This document shows positions 1 to 9,556 of a stretch of 64,000 bases of DNA, one piece after another. A program made the translations under genes and the position numbers. Below the pieces are notes generated by a model. The model had not been told where the DNA came from. It saw nothing but the letters and a program-made list of their open reading frames with translations, and ran no database searches. The DNA is taken from contig JAUQQK010000004.1 of the NCBI GenBank assembly GCA_030549905.1, positions 1-64,000 on the forward strand, in the 5' to 3' direction. The stretch comes from Aquificota bacterium (GTDB taxonomy: Bacteria; Aquificota; Aquificia; Aquificales; Aquificaceae). Every line of letters starts with the position of its first letter. Positions within the stretch are counted from its first letter, which is position 1.

Positions 1-60
1 CGGTCTTACCTTTTCATACTCGTATATGTTGAGTATCTCTTCCTTTGTAATCTTCCTCAT
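1..60 (-). CDS. 5' end of a DUF3501-like protein gene (partial, runs off the window)
   Basis: Minus strand from ATG at 60 reads MRKITKEEILNIYEYEKVRP, resembling the DUF3501 N-terminus (K-I-t-x-e-D/E-I-l-n-x-x-x-Y-E-x-x-R-P). Confidence 0.55.
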   Translation of the reverse strand, partial: MRKITKEEILNIYEYEKVRP

Positions 61-73
61 GTCTTTCGCCTGG

Positions 74-1708
74 TTAGCAGAAGTGTATAAAACTACACTT
101 CTGGCCAGTGTATTTATACCCCGCCATTTGAGGCAAGCCAGCACTGGCAGGCGGCATTTGGCTTGCCATAGCCCCTACACCAGGTATAGGAGCTAACCTC
201 CTCACACTCCTGCCCCAATCCACCAATACAGATTTTAGCGGAGAGAAATCCCTGACAAAGGATTTCCCAAGGACAGGAAGTATGAGGGCTACCCTGAGAA
301 CTTGCCAGAGTTTGTAAGAGGTTCTTACCTCTTCCCTCACCTGCTCCTTCCACAGGTCGGCAGGCTCTCGGGTCTCTGACTTGCTCTCAAGGCTTGAGAG
401 TAAATTCACTAAAAGCTTAATATCTTTGTTAAGCTTTGATATCTCTGTCTTTAAGACATTTCTCTTATACTTGTTTCCCTCTTTCTTCAACTCCTCCTTA
501 AGCTCCTGCTTCCTATCTTCCAGCTCACCAATGCTATACCTGATAAACTCCTCTTGTGAAAGGAGTTTCAAATAATTCACAGGTAACTTTTCTTTAAAGC
601 CTAAGGCTCTTCTTCCTATCACATAAGCCCCTGCTATGTCTTTGTCAATGTTATACATAGGTGCATACTTGAGTGAGCCTATAACTGATGTATATGCTGG
701 ATACACTTCTATAACCTCTATGCCTTTTCTCTTAGCTAAGACCTTTATCTTCTCAAGTATGCTCCTGTAAGCCCATTGATGAAATCTTTTCCTTAGCTTT
801 GCTCTTCCATCTCCTCTATAGCCTTTTGGCATTCCTGCCAGCCTTTCTATGGCTATAGCTCTTCTTCTTTCCAATGCCATGTCTGTTATCCTGTGTGCTA
901 TATGCCATGCTATATATTCCCTTTGCTCTCTTTTCTTACCAATTAGCTCATGAAGAGAAATGGACTGATAGCCTACAAGGTTTCCATCTCTTGATACTTC
1001 CGCTAAAGCAAGGTGAAAAGGACTTGCATTTGCGTCTATGCCTATAACTCCACTGTTTTTTGTAATCACCACTTGTGGAATGCTTTCCTCATAGCTTATA
1101 TATGCATAGACTTTGCTGTCTTCTATGAAAAGCTCCACGCTGTAAGGAAAATATTCCTTTGTCTTCTCTGCTACCTGTAAGCTCCAGATAAAGTCTATCC
1201 ATTTGTCTTTTTCTCTTGACACTTTCCTATAGACTTTGCCTTCTATCCATTTTTTGTTTCCCACATTTACTCTCAGGTATAGCCCTTCCTCTTTAAACAG
1301 TAGCCTTATGTTTAAGTTTCCTCGCTTTGACCTGTCTCCTCTTGAATATAGTCTGTATTTTCTTTTCTCTTGCCACTGTCTTTTTAGCTCCTGTCTTTTC
1401 TTTCTTTGAAGGTGGTTTTTCTTGAGCTTTTCAAAAAGACTTCTTCCACCAAAGATAACCTTCTTAGGGTTTTGCCTCTTTTCTTTACAGGCTTTTAAAA
1501 CTTCCTGAGCCTTGAATATGGCATCATCTACATATCTTGAGTTTAGTCCAAACATAGTCTGTAGTTTTTTCTTAAGTTCTTTTCTTTCTTTGCCTTCCAG
1601 TAGTCTTTGATAGGCATATCTTTTGCAGGAAGACCATCTTCTCATCAGGTCTTTTAGAGTTTCTATATCCTTACTTGAAAACTCAACCCTACTGCTCAGG
1701 GTTATCAT
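74..1708 (-). CDS. TnpB-like RuvC nuclease (IS200/IS605 OrfB-related) lacking the zinc ribbon
   Basis: RuvC-like motifs GIDANAS, AIERLAGMP and NIDKDIAGAYVIGRR; no CxxC...CxxC between motifs II and III; long C-terminal extension. Confidence 0.8.
   Translation of the reverse strand: MITLSSRVEFSSKDIETLKDLMRRWSSCKRYAYQRLLEGKERKELKKKLQTMFGLNSRYVDDAIFKAQEVLKACKEKRQNPKKVIFGGRSLFEKLKKNHLQRKKRQELKRQWQEKRKYRLYSRGDRSKRGNLNIRLLFKEEGLYLRVNVGNKKWIEGKVYRKVSREKDKWIDFIWSLQVAEKTKEYFPYSVELFIEDSKVYAYISYEESIPQVVITKNSGVIGIDANASPFHLALAEVSRDGNLVGYQSISLHELIGKKREQREYIAWHIAHRITDMALERRRAIAIERLAGMPKGYRGDGRAKLRKRFHQWAYRSILEKIKVLAKRKGIEVIEVYPAYTSVIGSLKYAPMYNIDKDIAGAYVIGRRALGFKEKLPVNYLKLLSQEEFIRYSIGELEDRKQELKEELKKEGNKYKRNVLKTEISKLNKDIKLLVNLLSSLESKSETREPADLWKEQVREEVRTSYKLWQVLRVALILPVLGKSFVRDFSPLKSVLVDWGRSVRRLAPIPGVGAMASQMPPASAGLPQMAGYKYTGQKCSFIHFC
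78..103 (-). repeat. Perfect 10-bp inverted repeat at the 3' end of the TnpB-like gene (possible transposon right-end hairpin)
   Basis: cagaagtgta (78-87), loop taaaac, tacacttctg (94-103). Confidence 0.7.
132..167 (-). repeat. Inverted repeat inside the 3' end of the TnpB-like gene
   Basis: ggcaagcca (132-140) and tggcttgcc (159-167), perfect 9-bp complement. Confidence 0.65.
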
Positions 1709-1898
1709 GCATTAACTCCTCTTTTCCTCACCTTATCAAAGTTATTTTTCTTACTGAGTATAACTCCTTTATCTTTTTTACACTTAATAACATTCATTAC
1801 ACTCCTAAGTACAAATATACACTTTGCTACAATTTTTACCAACTGTTGCTCTCCTCCACTGGTTTTAACTATTATTATATGCAAAAAATTTGCAGTTG

Positions 1899-2954
1899 TC
1901 AAGTATGCTCTTTTAAGACTTCGTAAAGAGCCTGCAGGAAGGCATCATTTTCCTCAGGCTTGCCTATGCTTACACGGAGGCAGTTTTCAAGCCCCTCCAT
2001 GTAAGAAAAGTTTCTTATCAGCACGCCTTTGCGGACAAGCCCCTCGTGAAGAAGTTCCGCAGGTATGGGGCTTTTGAAGAGTATAAAGTTGGCTTCTGAA
2101 GGATAGGCTTTTATGCCCTCCATGGAGGACAGCTCAATAAAGACCCTTTCCCTCTCCCTTATCACTTCCTTCACAGCCTCCTCTATAAAGGGGTAGAATT
2201 CGGTGAGCATGAGCCTTGCAATAACCTGAGAGGGGTAGGTTATGTTAAAGGGCAGTCTTATTTTGTTTAGTTCTTTTACCAGTTCTTCCTTGCCAATGAG
2301 AATACCCACTCTAAGCCCAGCCATACCTATCTTTGAGAGGGTGCGAAGCACCACCGTATCTTCCCTGCTCAGAGCCTCCTCAAGGAAGGTTTTCCCCGAA
2401 TAGTGATAGTAGGCTTCATCAAGAACGGTGAAAACGCCCTCAGACCTTATAACTCTTATACTATCTTCTTTAAAGCAGTTGCCCGTCGGGTTGTTGGGGT
2501 AAGCATAGTAGGCGAGGGCTGGCTTTTCTTCCCTTGTTTTCCGAAGGCTTTTTTCAAGGTCTATATCAAAATCTTCCTTCAATCTTACCTCTATCCTCTT
2601 CCTGCCCAGAACGTGGGCGGATATGCCATACATGGAAAAGGTGGGAACAGGGTAAAAGACGCCCCTGTCAAACTCGCCTATGGCTATGGAAAGATAATAT
2701 ATAAGCTCGTCGGAGCCGTTTCCAAGCATTATGTTTTCCGGCTTTACTCCAAAACGCTGAGCTATTGCCTCTTTGAGCCTGTATGCCTCTGGGTCCGGAT
2801 AGCGGTTAAAGGGCAGGCGGGCAAGCTCCTCCCCAATCCTTTTCCTTAGCTCCTCAGGAAAGTCTATGGAAAGCTCATTGGAGGACAGTTTTATCTTTGC
2901 AGGCGTAGTTTCCGTTTTGTAGGGAGAAAGAGAGCTTATCCGCTTGCTTATCAT
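1899..2954 (-). CDS. hisC: Histidinol-phosphate aminotransferase
   Basis: Class I/II aminotransferase: GNGSDELIYYL, YPNNPTGN, LDEAYYHYSG, RTLSKIGMAGLRVG. Confidence 0.9.
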   Translation of the reverse strand: MISKRISSLSPYKTETTPAKIKLSSNELSIDFPEELRKRIGEELARLPFNRYPDPEAYRLKEAIAQRFGVKPENIMLGNGSDELIYYLSIAIGEFDRGVFYPVPTFSMYGISAHVLGRKRIEVRLKEDFDIDLEKSLRKTREEKPALAYYAYPNNPTGNCFKEDSIRVIRSEGVFTVLDEAYYHYSGKTFLEEALSREDTVVLRTLSKIGMAGLRVGILIGKEELVKELNKIRLPFNITYPSQVIARLMLTEFYPFIEEAVKEVIRERERVFIELSSMEGIKAYPSEANFILFKSPIPAELLHEGLVRKGVLIRNFSYMEGLENCLRVSIGKPEENDAFLQALYEVLKEHT

Positions 2955-3196
2955 TCTTGCGGTGTTTCTTCCTGGACCTCTTCCTCTTCCTCCTCTTCTC
3001 CTCTACCAAGGTATAGTTCAAGCTCCGCCACTGTAGACTCCATAAGTTTGTCCTCAAGTATGCCCTTTATGAGCCTGTTGAGCTTTCTTTCATCACCCAT
3101 GGCTATGCCATTAAGCACATAGTAAAGCCTTTTTGGTAGTGAAAGAACAACTCTTTTATACCTTGCTCCACCCTTTTTTCTTGGTCTCCTTGCCAT
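2951..3196 (-). CDS. Small basic protein with acidic C-terminal tail, possibly ribbon-helix-helix-like
   Basis: 81 aa, ATGA overlap with hisC, basic N-terminus, Glu-rich tail. Confidence 0.5.
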   Translation of the reverse strand: MARRPRKKGGARYKRVVLSLPKRLYYVLNGIAMGDERKLNRLIKGILEDKLMESTVAELELYLGRGEEEEEEEVQEETPQE

Positions 3197-3234
3197 TGCA
3201 AACCTCCTTTAAGGGATTTATGTTTAATTATAGC

Positions 3235-3945
3235 ATGATTTTTTGGCTTTTAATCCTTATTTTTGTGTCAAGTTCTTTTTCTATGGAAGACCTTATAAAA
3301 AGGATAGAAAAGGTGCAGGTTATATTCCTTCCTGAAACACATACAGGCAAAGAAGACCATCAGTTTCAGCTAAGCGTTATAAAGTTAATGTATGATAAAA
3401 ACATGAAGTTTGTCATAGCTATGGAGATGTTTCAGCAGAGTTTTCAGAAATTTCTTGATGAGTATGTGGAATGTAGTATTACCGAAGAGGAAATGCTTGA
3501 AAAAACTGAATACAAGAAGAGATGGGGCTATGACCCAGCCCTTTACAGGGACATATGGAGGTTTGCCAAAGAAAGAGGTATAAGGCTTGTTGCCATAAAC
3601 CTGCCCACTGAGCTTCTTCAGAGGATAAGAAAGGAAGGGCTTGAAAGGGTAAAGGACCCCCTCCTGCCAGAGCCTGTTGTGGATATGACGGAGGAGGAAA
3701 GAAGAAGTCTAACCAAGATTTTTGAGAGCCATCCTAAGGTACAGGAAAGGGTATTCTTTGATGTGCAGAAGGCATGGGACAACGGCATGGCTCTGGCACT
3801 GGCAAGAACCCTTGAAAGGTATCCAGACCATAAGGTGGTGGTGCTTGTAGGGCGTGGTCATGCGGAAAGTCTGGACAGGGGCATACCAAGGAGGCTTTCC
3901 CTTTTAAAGCCCGGTGTAAGAATGACCATACTTGAGAGACCTTAG
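3235..3945 (+). CDS. ChaN-family putative lipoprotein/heme-binding protein (start at 3235 or 3220)
   Basis: FLPETHTGKEDHQFQ, AMEMFQQSFQKFLDEY and VVVLVGRGHAE match the ChaN family pattern; N-terminal hydrophobic signal. Confidence 0.7.
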   Translation: MIFWLLILIFVSSSFSMEDLIKRIEKVQVIFLPETHTGKEDHQFQLSVIKLMYDKNMKFVIAMEMFQQSFQKFLDEYVECSITEEEMLEKTEYKKRWGYDPALYRDIWRFAKERGIRLVAINLPTELLQRIRKEGLERVKDPLLPEPVVDMTEEERRSLTKIFESHPKVQERVFFDVQKAWDNGMALALARTLERYPDHKVVVLVGRGHAESLDRGIPRRLSLLKPGVRMTILERP

Positions 3946-4553
3946 AGGCTTTTTCTGTTTTCTATGGATTTTTCTAAGGATAGCTCGTCCGCAAGCTCAA
4001 TGAGAGAACCGAACTGAAGCCCATGGGATATCCTGCTTACCTTTACTTCAGGAAACTGCTTTTTTATCAGCTTTGCTATGTAGTTGGCGGTTGCTTCTCC
4101 TTCAAGGTTTGGGTTTGTGGCAAGTATCACCTCCTTAGTCCTGTATCTTTCTATCCTCTCAAGGAGGCTTTCAATACGCAGGTCCGATGGCGATATACCC
4201 TCAAGGGGCGCTATCCTTCCTCCCAGCACATGATAAACGCCCGTATATCTTTCAAGCCTTTCTATGGCAAAGGCATCCTGTGGTTCCTCCACCACACATA
4301 TGAACTTTTTACTTCTCCTCTGGTCTCTGCATATTATGCATACCTCTTCTTCCGTATAAAGACCGCATTCTCTGCACTCTCTTATGTTCTCTGCGGATTC
4401 CTGAAGGCTTTTTACTATGTCAAGCCTTTCATTTACGGGCAGTTTAAGCAGGTTGTATAAAAACCTTCCTGCTGAACGCTCGCCGTAGGTGGGTATCCTT
4501 ATAAGCCTTTCAAGGGCTTCCCTAATAGACTTTGGAATTACCTCCTGGGGCAT
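3942..4553 (-). CDS. recR: Recombination protein RecR
   Basis: IPTYGERSAGR, C4 zinc cluster CRECGLYTEEEVCIICRDQRR, TOPRIM VVEEPQDAFAIE; probable start MPQEVIP at 4553. Confidence 0.9.
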   Translation of the reverse strand: MPQEVIPKSIREALERLIRIPTYGERSAGRFLYNLLKLPVNERLDIVKSLQESAENIRECRECGLYTEEEVCIICRDQRRSKKFICVVEEPQDAFAIERLERYTGVYHVLGGRIAPLEGISPSDLRIESLLERIERYRTKEVILATNPNLEGEATANYIAKLIKKQFPEVKVSRISHGLQFGSLIELADELSLEKSIENRKSL

Positions 4554-4587
4554 GGAAAAATTATAAGCCCAGCTTAGATTTTGACCC

Positions 4588-5439
4588 ATGGCAAGCCTTA
4601 AAAGGAAACTGCTCTGCAACGCTGAGGGTGATTTCTTTGTAGATGATGCCTGCATAGACTGTTCTGTATGCAGGGAGTTTGCACCAGAGGTTTTTGGAGA
4701 TGGAATAAACACTGCCTGTGTCAGGAAGCAGCCTGAAGGTAAGGAGGAAAAGAAGAAAGCTCTTATGGCTCTTATCTCCTGCCCGGTAGGTGCTATAGGG
4801 ACCTTAAAAAGGGAAGAAGCAAGAAAGGCTTTGTGGCTACTACCACAGGAGCTGGAAGAGGGTGTATACCGGTGTGGCTATGCATCAAGGCATTCTTACG
4901 GAGCTATTAGCTATTTTATAAAGCATCATGAAGGCAACTGGTTTGTAGATGCACCTCGCAGGAGCGGTCATCTTCTTCAAAGGCTAAGGGAGCTGGGGGG
5001 CGTAAAGTATATATTCCTCACCCACGAGGACGATGTGGGTGATGCTAGCTTTTACGCACAGGCCTTCGGCGCCCGGGTAATCATACACGAGAAGGATTCA
5101 AGGGCTTATCCTTCTGCACATATAAAGATAAAGGGGTATGAGCCCGTTATAATGGGAGACTTTACCCTTATACCAACACCGGGGCATACCCCGGGGCATA
5201 TGGTGCTTCTGTATAAGAATTTTCTCTTTACCGGGGACCATATCTGGTATTCAAGAGATAAGGATAGTCTTTGGGCAAGCAAGGAATATTGTTGGTATTC
5301 TTGGGAAGAGCAGAAAAGGTCTATAGGAAGGCTTTTAAACTATTCCTTTGAATGGGTTTTGCCCGGTCATGGCTACAGTGTAAAGCTTGAAGTAGCTCGC
5401 ATAAAAGAACAGTTAAGTAGCTTGTTAGGAGACTTATAA
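4588..5439 (+). CDS. Ferredoxin/metallo-beta-lactamase fold fusion protein
   Basis: N-terminal DDACIDCSVC...SCPVGAI ferredoxin segment, C-terminal MBL fold (FLTHEDDVGDA, PGHTPGHM, FTGDH, LPGHG). Confidence 0.8.
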   Translation: MASLKRKLLCNAEGDFFVDDACIDCSVCREFAPEVFGDGINTACVRKQPEGKEEKKKALMALISCPVGAIGTLKREEARKALWLLPQELEEGVYRCGYASRHSYGAISYFIKHHEGNWFVDAPRRSGHLLQRLRELGGVKYIFLTHEDDVGDASFYAQAFGARVIIHEKDSRAYPSAHIKIKGYEPVIMGDFTLIPTPGHTPGHMVLLYKNFLFTGDHIWYSRDKDSLWASKEYCWYSWEEQKRSIGRLLNYSFEWVLPGHGYSVKLEVARIKEQLSSLLGDL

Positions 5440-5466
5440 TTTAAGGTATAGGGGAAGGTGAGATAG

Positions 5467-7332
5467 ATGATAAGGTTCCTTACCTGCACGCACCTTTCTG
5501 AAAGCCCAGAGGATTTAAAGCTTATGGAGGTTTTGAAAAGGGATATGGAAGGGCTAATTGGGGAAAAAGTTCAGCTCATAGTTCCAAGGACTTACCAGGA
5601 AGAGCAGGGCTACCTTGAGGAATCCATTGACCTTTTATACTTAGACCCACTAACCGCCTACGATAGGATTAGTGGGGGCTTTCTTGTTTTCAAGATAAAA
5701 GGGCTGGAGAAGGAAAAGTTTTTTCTTGTGGGCAGGCGTAAAGAGGAAGACAACATAATTATCACTGCTTCCGTCTTTGACGGCTATATGATTTCTGCCT
5801 TACTCCTTACAGAGTTTGACTTGCTTAGAGAGGTTGTTTACTATACCAACTCTCAAAGGGAAGCCTATGAAAGGGTGTTAAATGGCGAAGCGGACGTGGC
5901 AATCCTTTATTCTAAAAGCTACTATCTCTATTCAAGGGAGCTAGGTCCTCTGCCTGTTTTAAAGGAGATTGAAGCCCCCTTTACTCATTGCTTGCTTATA
6001 AGCAGTGGGCTTTACCAGAAGATAAGTGATGGAATAAAGAGGCTTGATTACTTGGAAGAGGTGAGAAGTGAAGAAAAAGAGGAGCTTTATGAGCTTTCTG
6101 TTAGGATTTCACAGGCTTTGAAGGTGAAGCAATTTTTTGACATAGGTAAATTTACCATTGAGAACCCAAACACCGCCCTAATACTATACAGGGATAAGAT
6201 AGTTTATGCCAGCAAGTCCGCTTCAGATATACTGGGCTATTCACATGAGGAGTTTAAAAACCTCTTCCCCACAGACTTTGTGGCTGACAGGGCTTTAAAG
6301 GAGCTGCTTGAAAAGAATGCAAGAAGAAGGCTTTTGGGTGAGCTTTTTGATAGCTTATACCCTGAGGTGAAAGTTAAAACAAAGAATGGAAAAATAAGAT
6401 ACATAAGGGTCTTTGGCAGAACTGTTCTCTACCAGAACAGGTATCACGGCTCCCTTCTATTCCATGATATAACAAAGGAAGTCCTTTACCAGAAGCTCTA
6501 CAGGGCTTTAAGAAATGTGAACAAGGCGATAACCACCGTTTTTACAGAGGAGGAGCTTTTTAATACGGTTTGTGAGACCCTTGTAAAGGAGCTTGACATA
6601 AAGTTTGCATGGGCAGGGCTAATTGATGAAAAGGGTAGGATTTTCAAAAAGATATACAAATGCGGGGAGGAAGAAGGTTATATGGACTACATAGTGGTTT
6701 GTGAGGGTTGTAGCCTTCCCTCAGAAGGAAGCCCATTGGGGAAGGCGATTCATAGCGGTCAGACCTTTGTGGTTTTTTCTACAGAGGAAGCCTCTATGCC
6801 AGAAAAGAACAGGAAGGAAATGCTTAAAAGAGAGTTTGCTTCATACGCCTTCGTCCCTATTAAAAAGAAGGATAAAGTTTATGCAGTTCTTTGCATATAT
6901 GCCACATTACCTTACTTTTTTGAAGAGGAAAGCCTTCTTGAAGAACTGAGGCATGACCTCAGTTTTGCCCTTGAAAGGATAGAGATAATAAGAAGGAGCA
7001 TTATACTGGAAAGCTCCGCAGAAAAAGGCTCCGAGTGGATAATGATAACGGACGAGGAGGGGTTTATAGAGTATGTGAATGATTATGTTTGTGGCATTAC
7101 TGGCTACGAAAAGGAGGAGCTTCTTGGTAAAAAGCCCAGCATTTTTAAGTCTGGGTATCATTCAAGGGATTTTTATGGCAAGCTATGGGAAACCATCGGG
7201 AAGGGTAGGGAGTTTGAAGCCATTTTTATAAATAGAGCAAAGGATGGCAGGCTTTTCTACCTTGAGGAAAAGATAATACCTGTAGAACTTCCCGGGGGTT
7301 TAAAAAAGTATGTAGCCATAGGCAGGATATAA
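5467..7332 (+). pseudogene. N-terminal half of a split sensor: PhnD-like domain, PAS, GAF, PAS; joins the next ORF by a 1-nt shift
   Basis: Ends KKYVAIGRI* where PAS proteins read GRDIT; reading resumes in the -1 frame as DITKERQLAEENERLR. Confidence 0.75.
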
Positions 7333-7346
7333 CTAAGGAAAGACAG

Positions 7347-8618
7347 TTGGCAGAGGAGAACGAAAGGCTAAGGTATTACGATGTGCTAACAAATCTATAC
7401 AACCTCACCGGCTTTATAAATCAGGTGGAGGACTACATAAGGAATAATCCTAACAAGCTCTGTCTTCTTATGCTTGTAGACATAGCGAACTTTTCCTTTA
7501 TCAACAAAAGCTACGGAGTGGAGGTGGGCGACAAGCTTTTAATGAGTGTAGGCAATATACTTAAAAGCCATTTTAAGGATGCGGATGTGCTTGGTAGGGT
7601 TGGAGGAGATGAGTTTGCCATCTTTGCCAAGGGTGTTAGAAGCAAAGAGGATATATATCTTTTAGTAGAACGTGTTATGGAAGTCCTTGATAAACACAGA
7701 GCTTTTCATGTGGGTGAAGTGGAGATAAGACTTGCGGTCAATGTGGGTGTGGCTGTATATCCAGATGATGGAAGGAACTTTAAAGAACTTGTTCAGAACG
7801 CAAGCGTAGCTCTGAGACTGGCGAAGGAGGAGGGTCCGAATGTGGTCAAGTCCTACAATAAGGAGATTGAAGAGAAGATTATAAGCTTTGTAAAGACAGA
7901 GAGCCTGATAGAAAGGGCTATAAAGAAGGGTCTTTTCGTCTTCCATTATCAGCCCTACTTTGAAGCAAAGAGTGGCAGAATAGCGGGGTTTGAAGCCCTT
8001 GTGAGGATCCTTGATGAGGAGGGAAGGCTACACTACCCCAATGAATTCATAGAACAGCTTGAACACTCCCATTACCTGAGCGAGTTTAAAGATTGGGCTT
8101 TGAAGGAAGGGTATGAAAAGATAGAAAAATGGGGTAAGCCCATAAGTATAAACATATCCACACGCACCTTCAGAGATGAGTCCTTCCCCGAAAGGCTTAT
8201 AGAGTATGCGAGAAGGGCTTCCAGTGAAATTATCATTGAAATAACCGAGAGACTATACATGGAAGACCCTCAAAGGGCTGAAGAGGTCATCCAGACATTG
8301 AAAAAGTGCAAAAATATAAGGGTGGCCATAGATGACTTTGGCACAGGATACTCTTCCCTATCTTATTTAAGGCAGATATCCGCAGATATACTAAAGGTGG
8401 ATATATCCTTTGTGAGGGCTATGCTGGAAGACGAAAGGTCAAGGGCTATTGTAGAAACCATAGTAAGGCTTGCAAAAGCTCTTGGGATGAGAACCCTCGC
8501 AGAGGGTGTTGAGAGGGAAGAGCAAAGGGAAATGCTTGTGGAAATGGGCGTGGATTACCTTCAGGGTTTTCTTCTGGCAAAGCCTATGCCTGAGGATAAG
8601 GTGGAGGAGCTATTATAA
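7347..8618 (+). pseudogene. C-terminal half of the split sensor: GGDEF and EAL domains
   Basis: RVGGDEFAIFA, GFEALVR, AIDDFGTGYSSLSYL, LAEGVE. Confidence 0.8.
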
Positions 8619-8626
8619 TTAAAAGC

Positions 8627-9556
8627 ATGCATGAGCTTGTGATTATAGGTGGCGGTCCTGCGGGCATATCCGCAGGTATATACGCCCAGAGGAAGAGGAT
8701 GGATTTTGTCCTTATAACAAGGGAGGTGGGTGGTCAGGTAATAAAGGCGGGCGAGATTGAGAACTATCTGGGCTATGCAATGGTGGATGGTGTAGCCTTT
8801 GTGCAGAAGATGATGGAGCAGATGGAAAGGCTCGGTGTTGAGCCCCTTCTTGATGAGGTGGTTGAGGTGAAGAGAACTGAGAGAGGCTTTTTAACAAAAA
8901 CCCTTTCTGGCAAGGAGTTTGAGAGCAAGGTGGTTCTTTTCTGCACGGGTGCGGAGCACAGGAGGCTTGGGGTTCCCGGGGAAAGGGAATACACGGGAAG
9001 GGGTGTGTCCTACTGCTATACCTGTGATGCCCCCTTCTTTAAAGAGAAAAGGGTGGCGGTGGTAGGAGGTGGAAACTCGGGCTTTGAGGCGGCGGACCAG
9101 CTTACAAACTATGCGGAAGAGATATACCTTCTTGAGCTAACGGAACATTTTAGGGCGGACGAGGTGCTTCAGGAGAAGGTTTTAAAAAACCCGAAGGTTA
9201 AACCCCTTTTAAGGCATAGAGTATTGGAAATAAAGGGGGATGGAAGGCTTGTAAAGGGCATAGTGGTAGAGGACCTTCAATCTTCAAGGGTTTACGAGCT
9301 TGAGGTGGAAGGCGTCTTTGTGGAGGTGGGTCTAAAGCCTAACTCTGAACTGGCAAAGGCTTTGGGGGCTTTAACAACCCAGAGAGATGAGATAATAATA
9401 GACTGCAACAACAGAACCTCCGAAAGAGGTGTATACGCGGCGGGGGATTGCACCAACGTCTTTGCCAAACAGATAATAACCGCTGCAGGAGAAGGAGCAA
9501 AGGCGCTCCTTTCCATATACCATGACCTTACCTACGGTATAAGCTCATGGATTTAG
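8627..9556 (+). CDS. trxB: Thioredoxin-disulfide reductase
   Basis: GGGPAGISAGIYA, SYCYTCDAPFF, VVGGGNSGFEAADQL, YAAGDC. Confidence 0.9.
   Translation: MHELVIIGGGPAGISAGIYAQRKRMDFVLITREVGGQVIKAGEIENYLGYAMVDGVAFVQKMMEQMERLGVEPLLDEVVEVKRTERGFLTKTLSGKEFESKVVLFCTGAEHRRLGVPGEREYTGRGVSYCYTCDAPFFKEKRVAVVGGGNSGFEAADQLTNYAEEIYLLELTEHFRADEVLQEKVLKNPKVKPLLRHRVLEIKGDGRLVKGIVVEDLQSSRVYELEVEGVFVEVGLKPNSELAKALGALTTQRDEIIIDCNNRTSERGVYAAGDCTNVFAKQIITAAGEGAKALLSIYHDLTYGISSWI

Noticed and set aside
1880-1894. tgcaaa-aaa-tttgca hairpin after hisC as a terminator
   Set aside because: Short AT-rich stem without a following U-run; could equally be a transposon left-end feature.
1705-1902. 65-aa minus-strand ORF upstream of the Zn-less TnpB-like gene, as a possible TnpA or accessory protein
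   Set aside because: No TnpA HUH/Tyr motifs; AT-rich sequence and composition look like non-coding left-end DNA.
5176-5200. GC-rich palindromic repeat accggggcataccccggggca
   Set aside because: Fully explained by repeated Pro-Gly-His codons of the MBL motif TPGHTPGHM.
7320-7334. Programmed -1 ribosomal frameshift joining the two halves of the GGDEF-EAL gene
   Set aside because: No X-XXY-YYZ slippery heptamer at the junction (ggcaggatataac); a one-base deletion or sequencing error is simpler.
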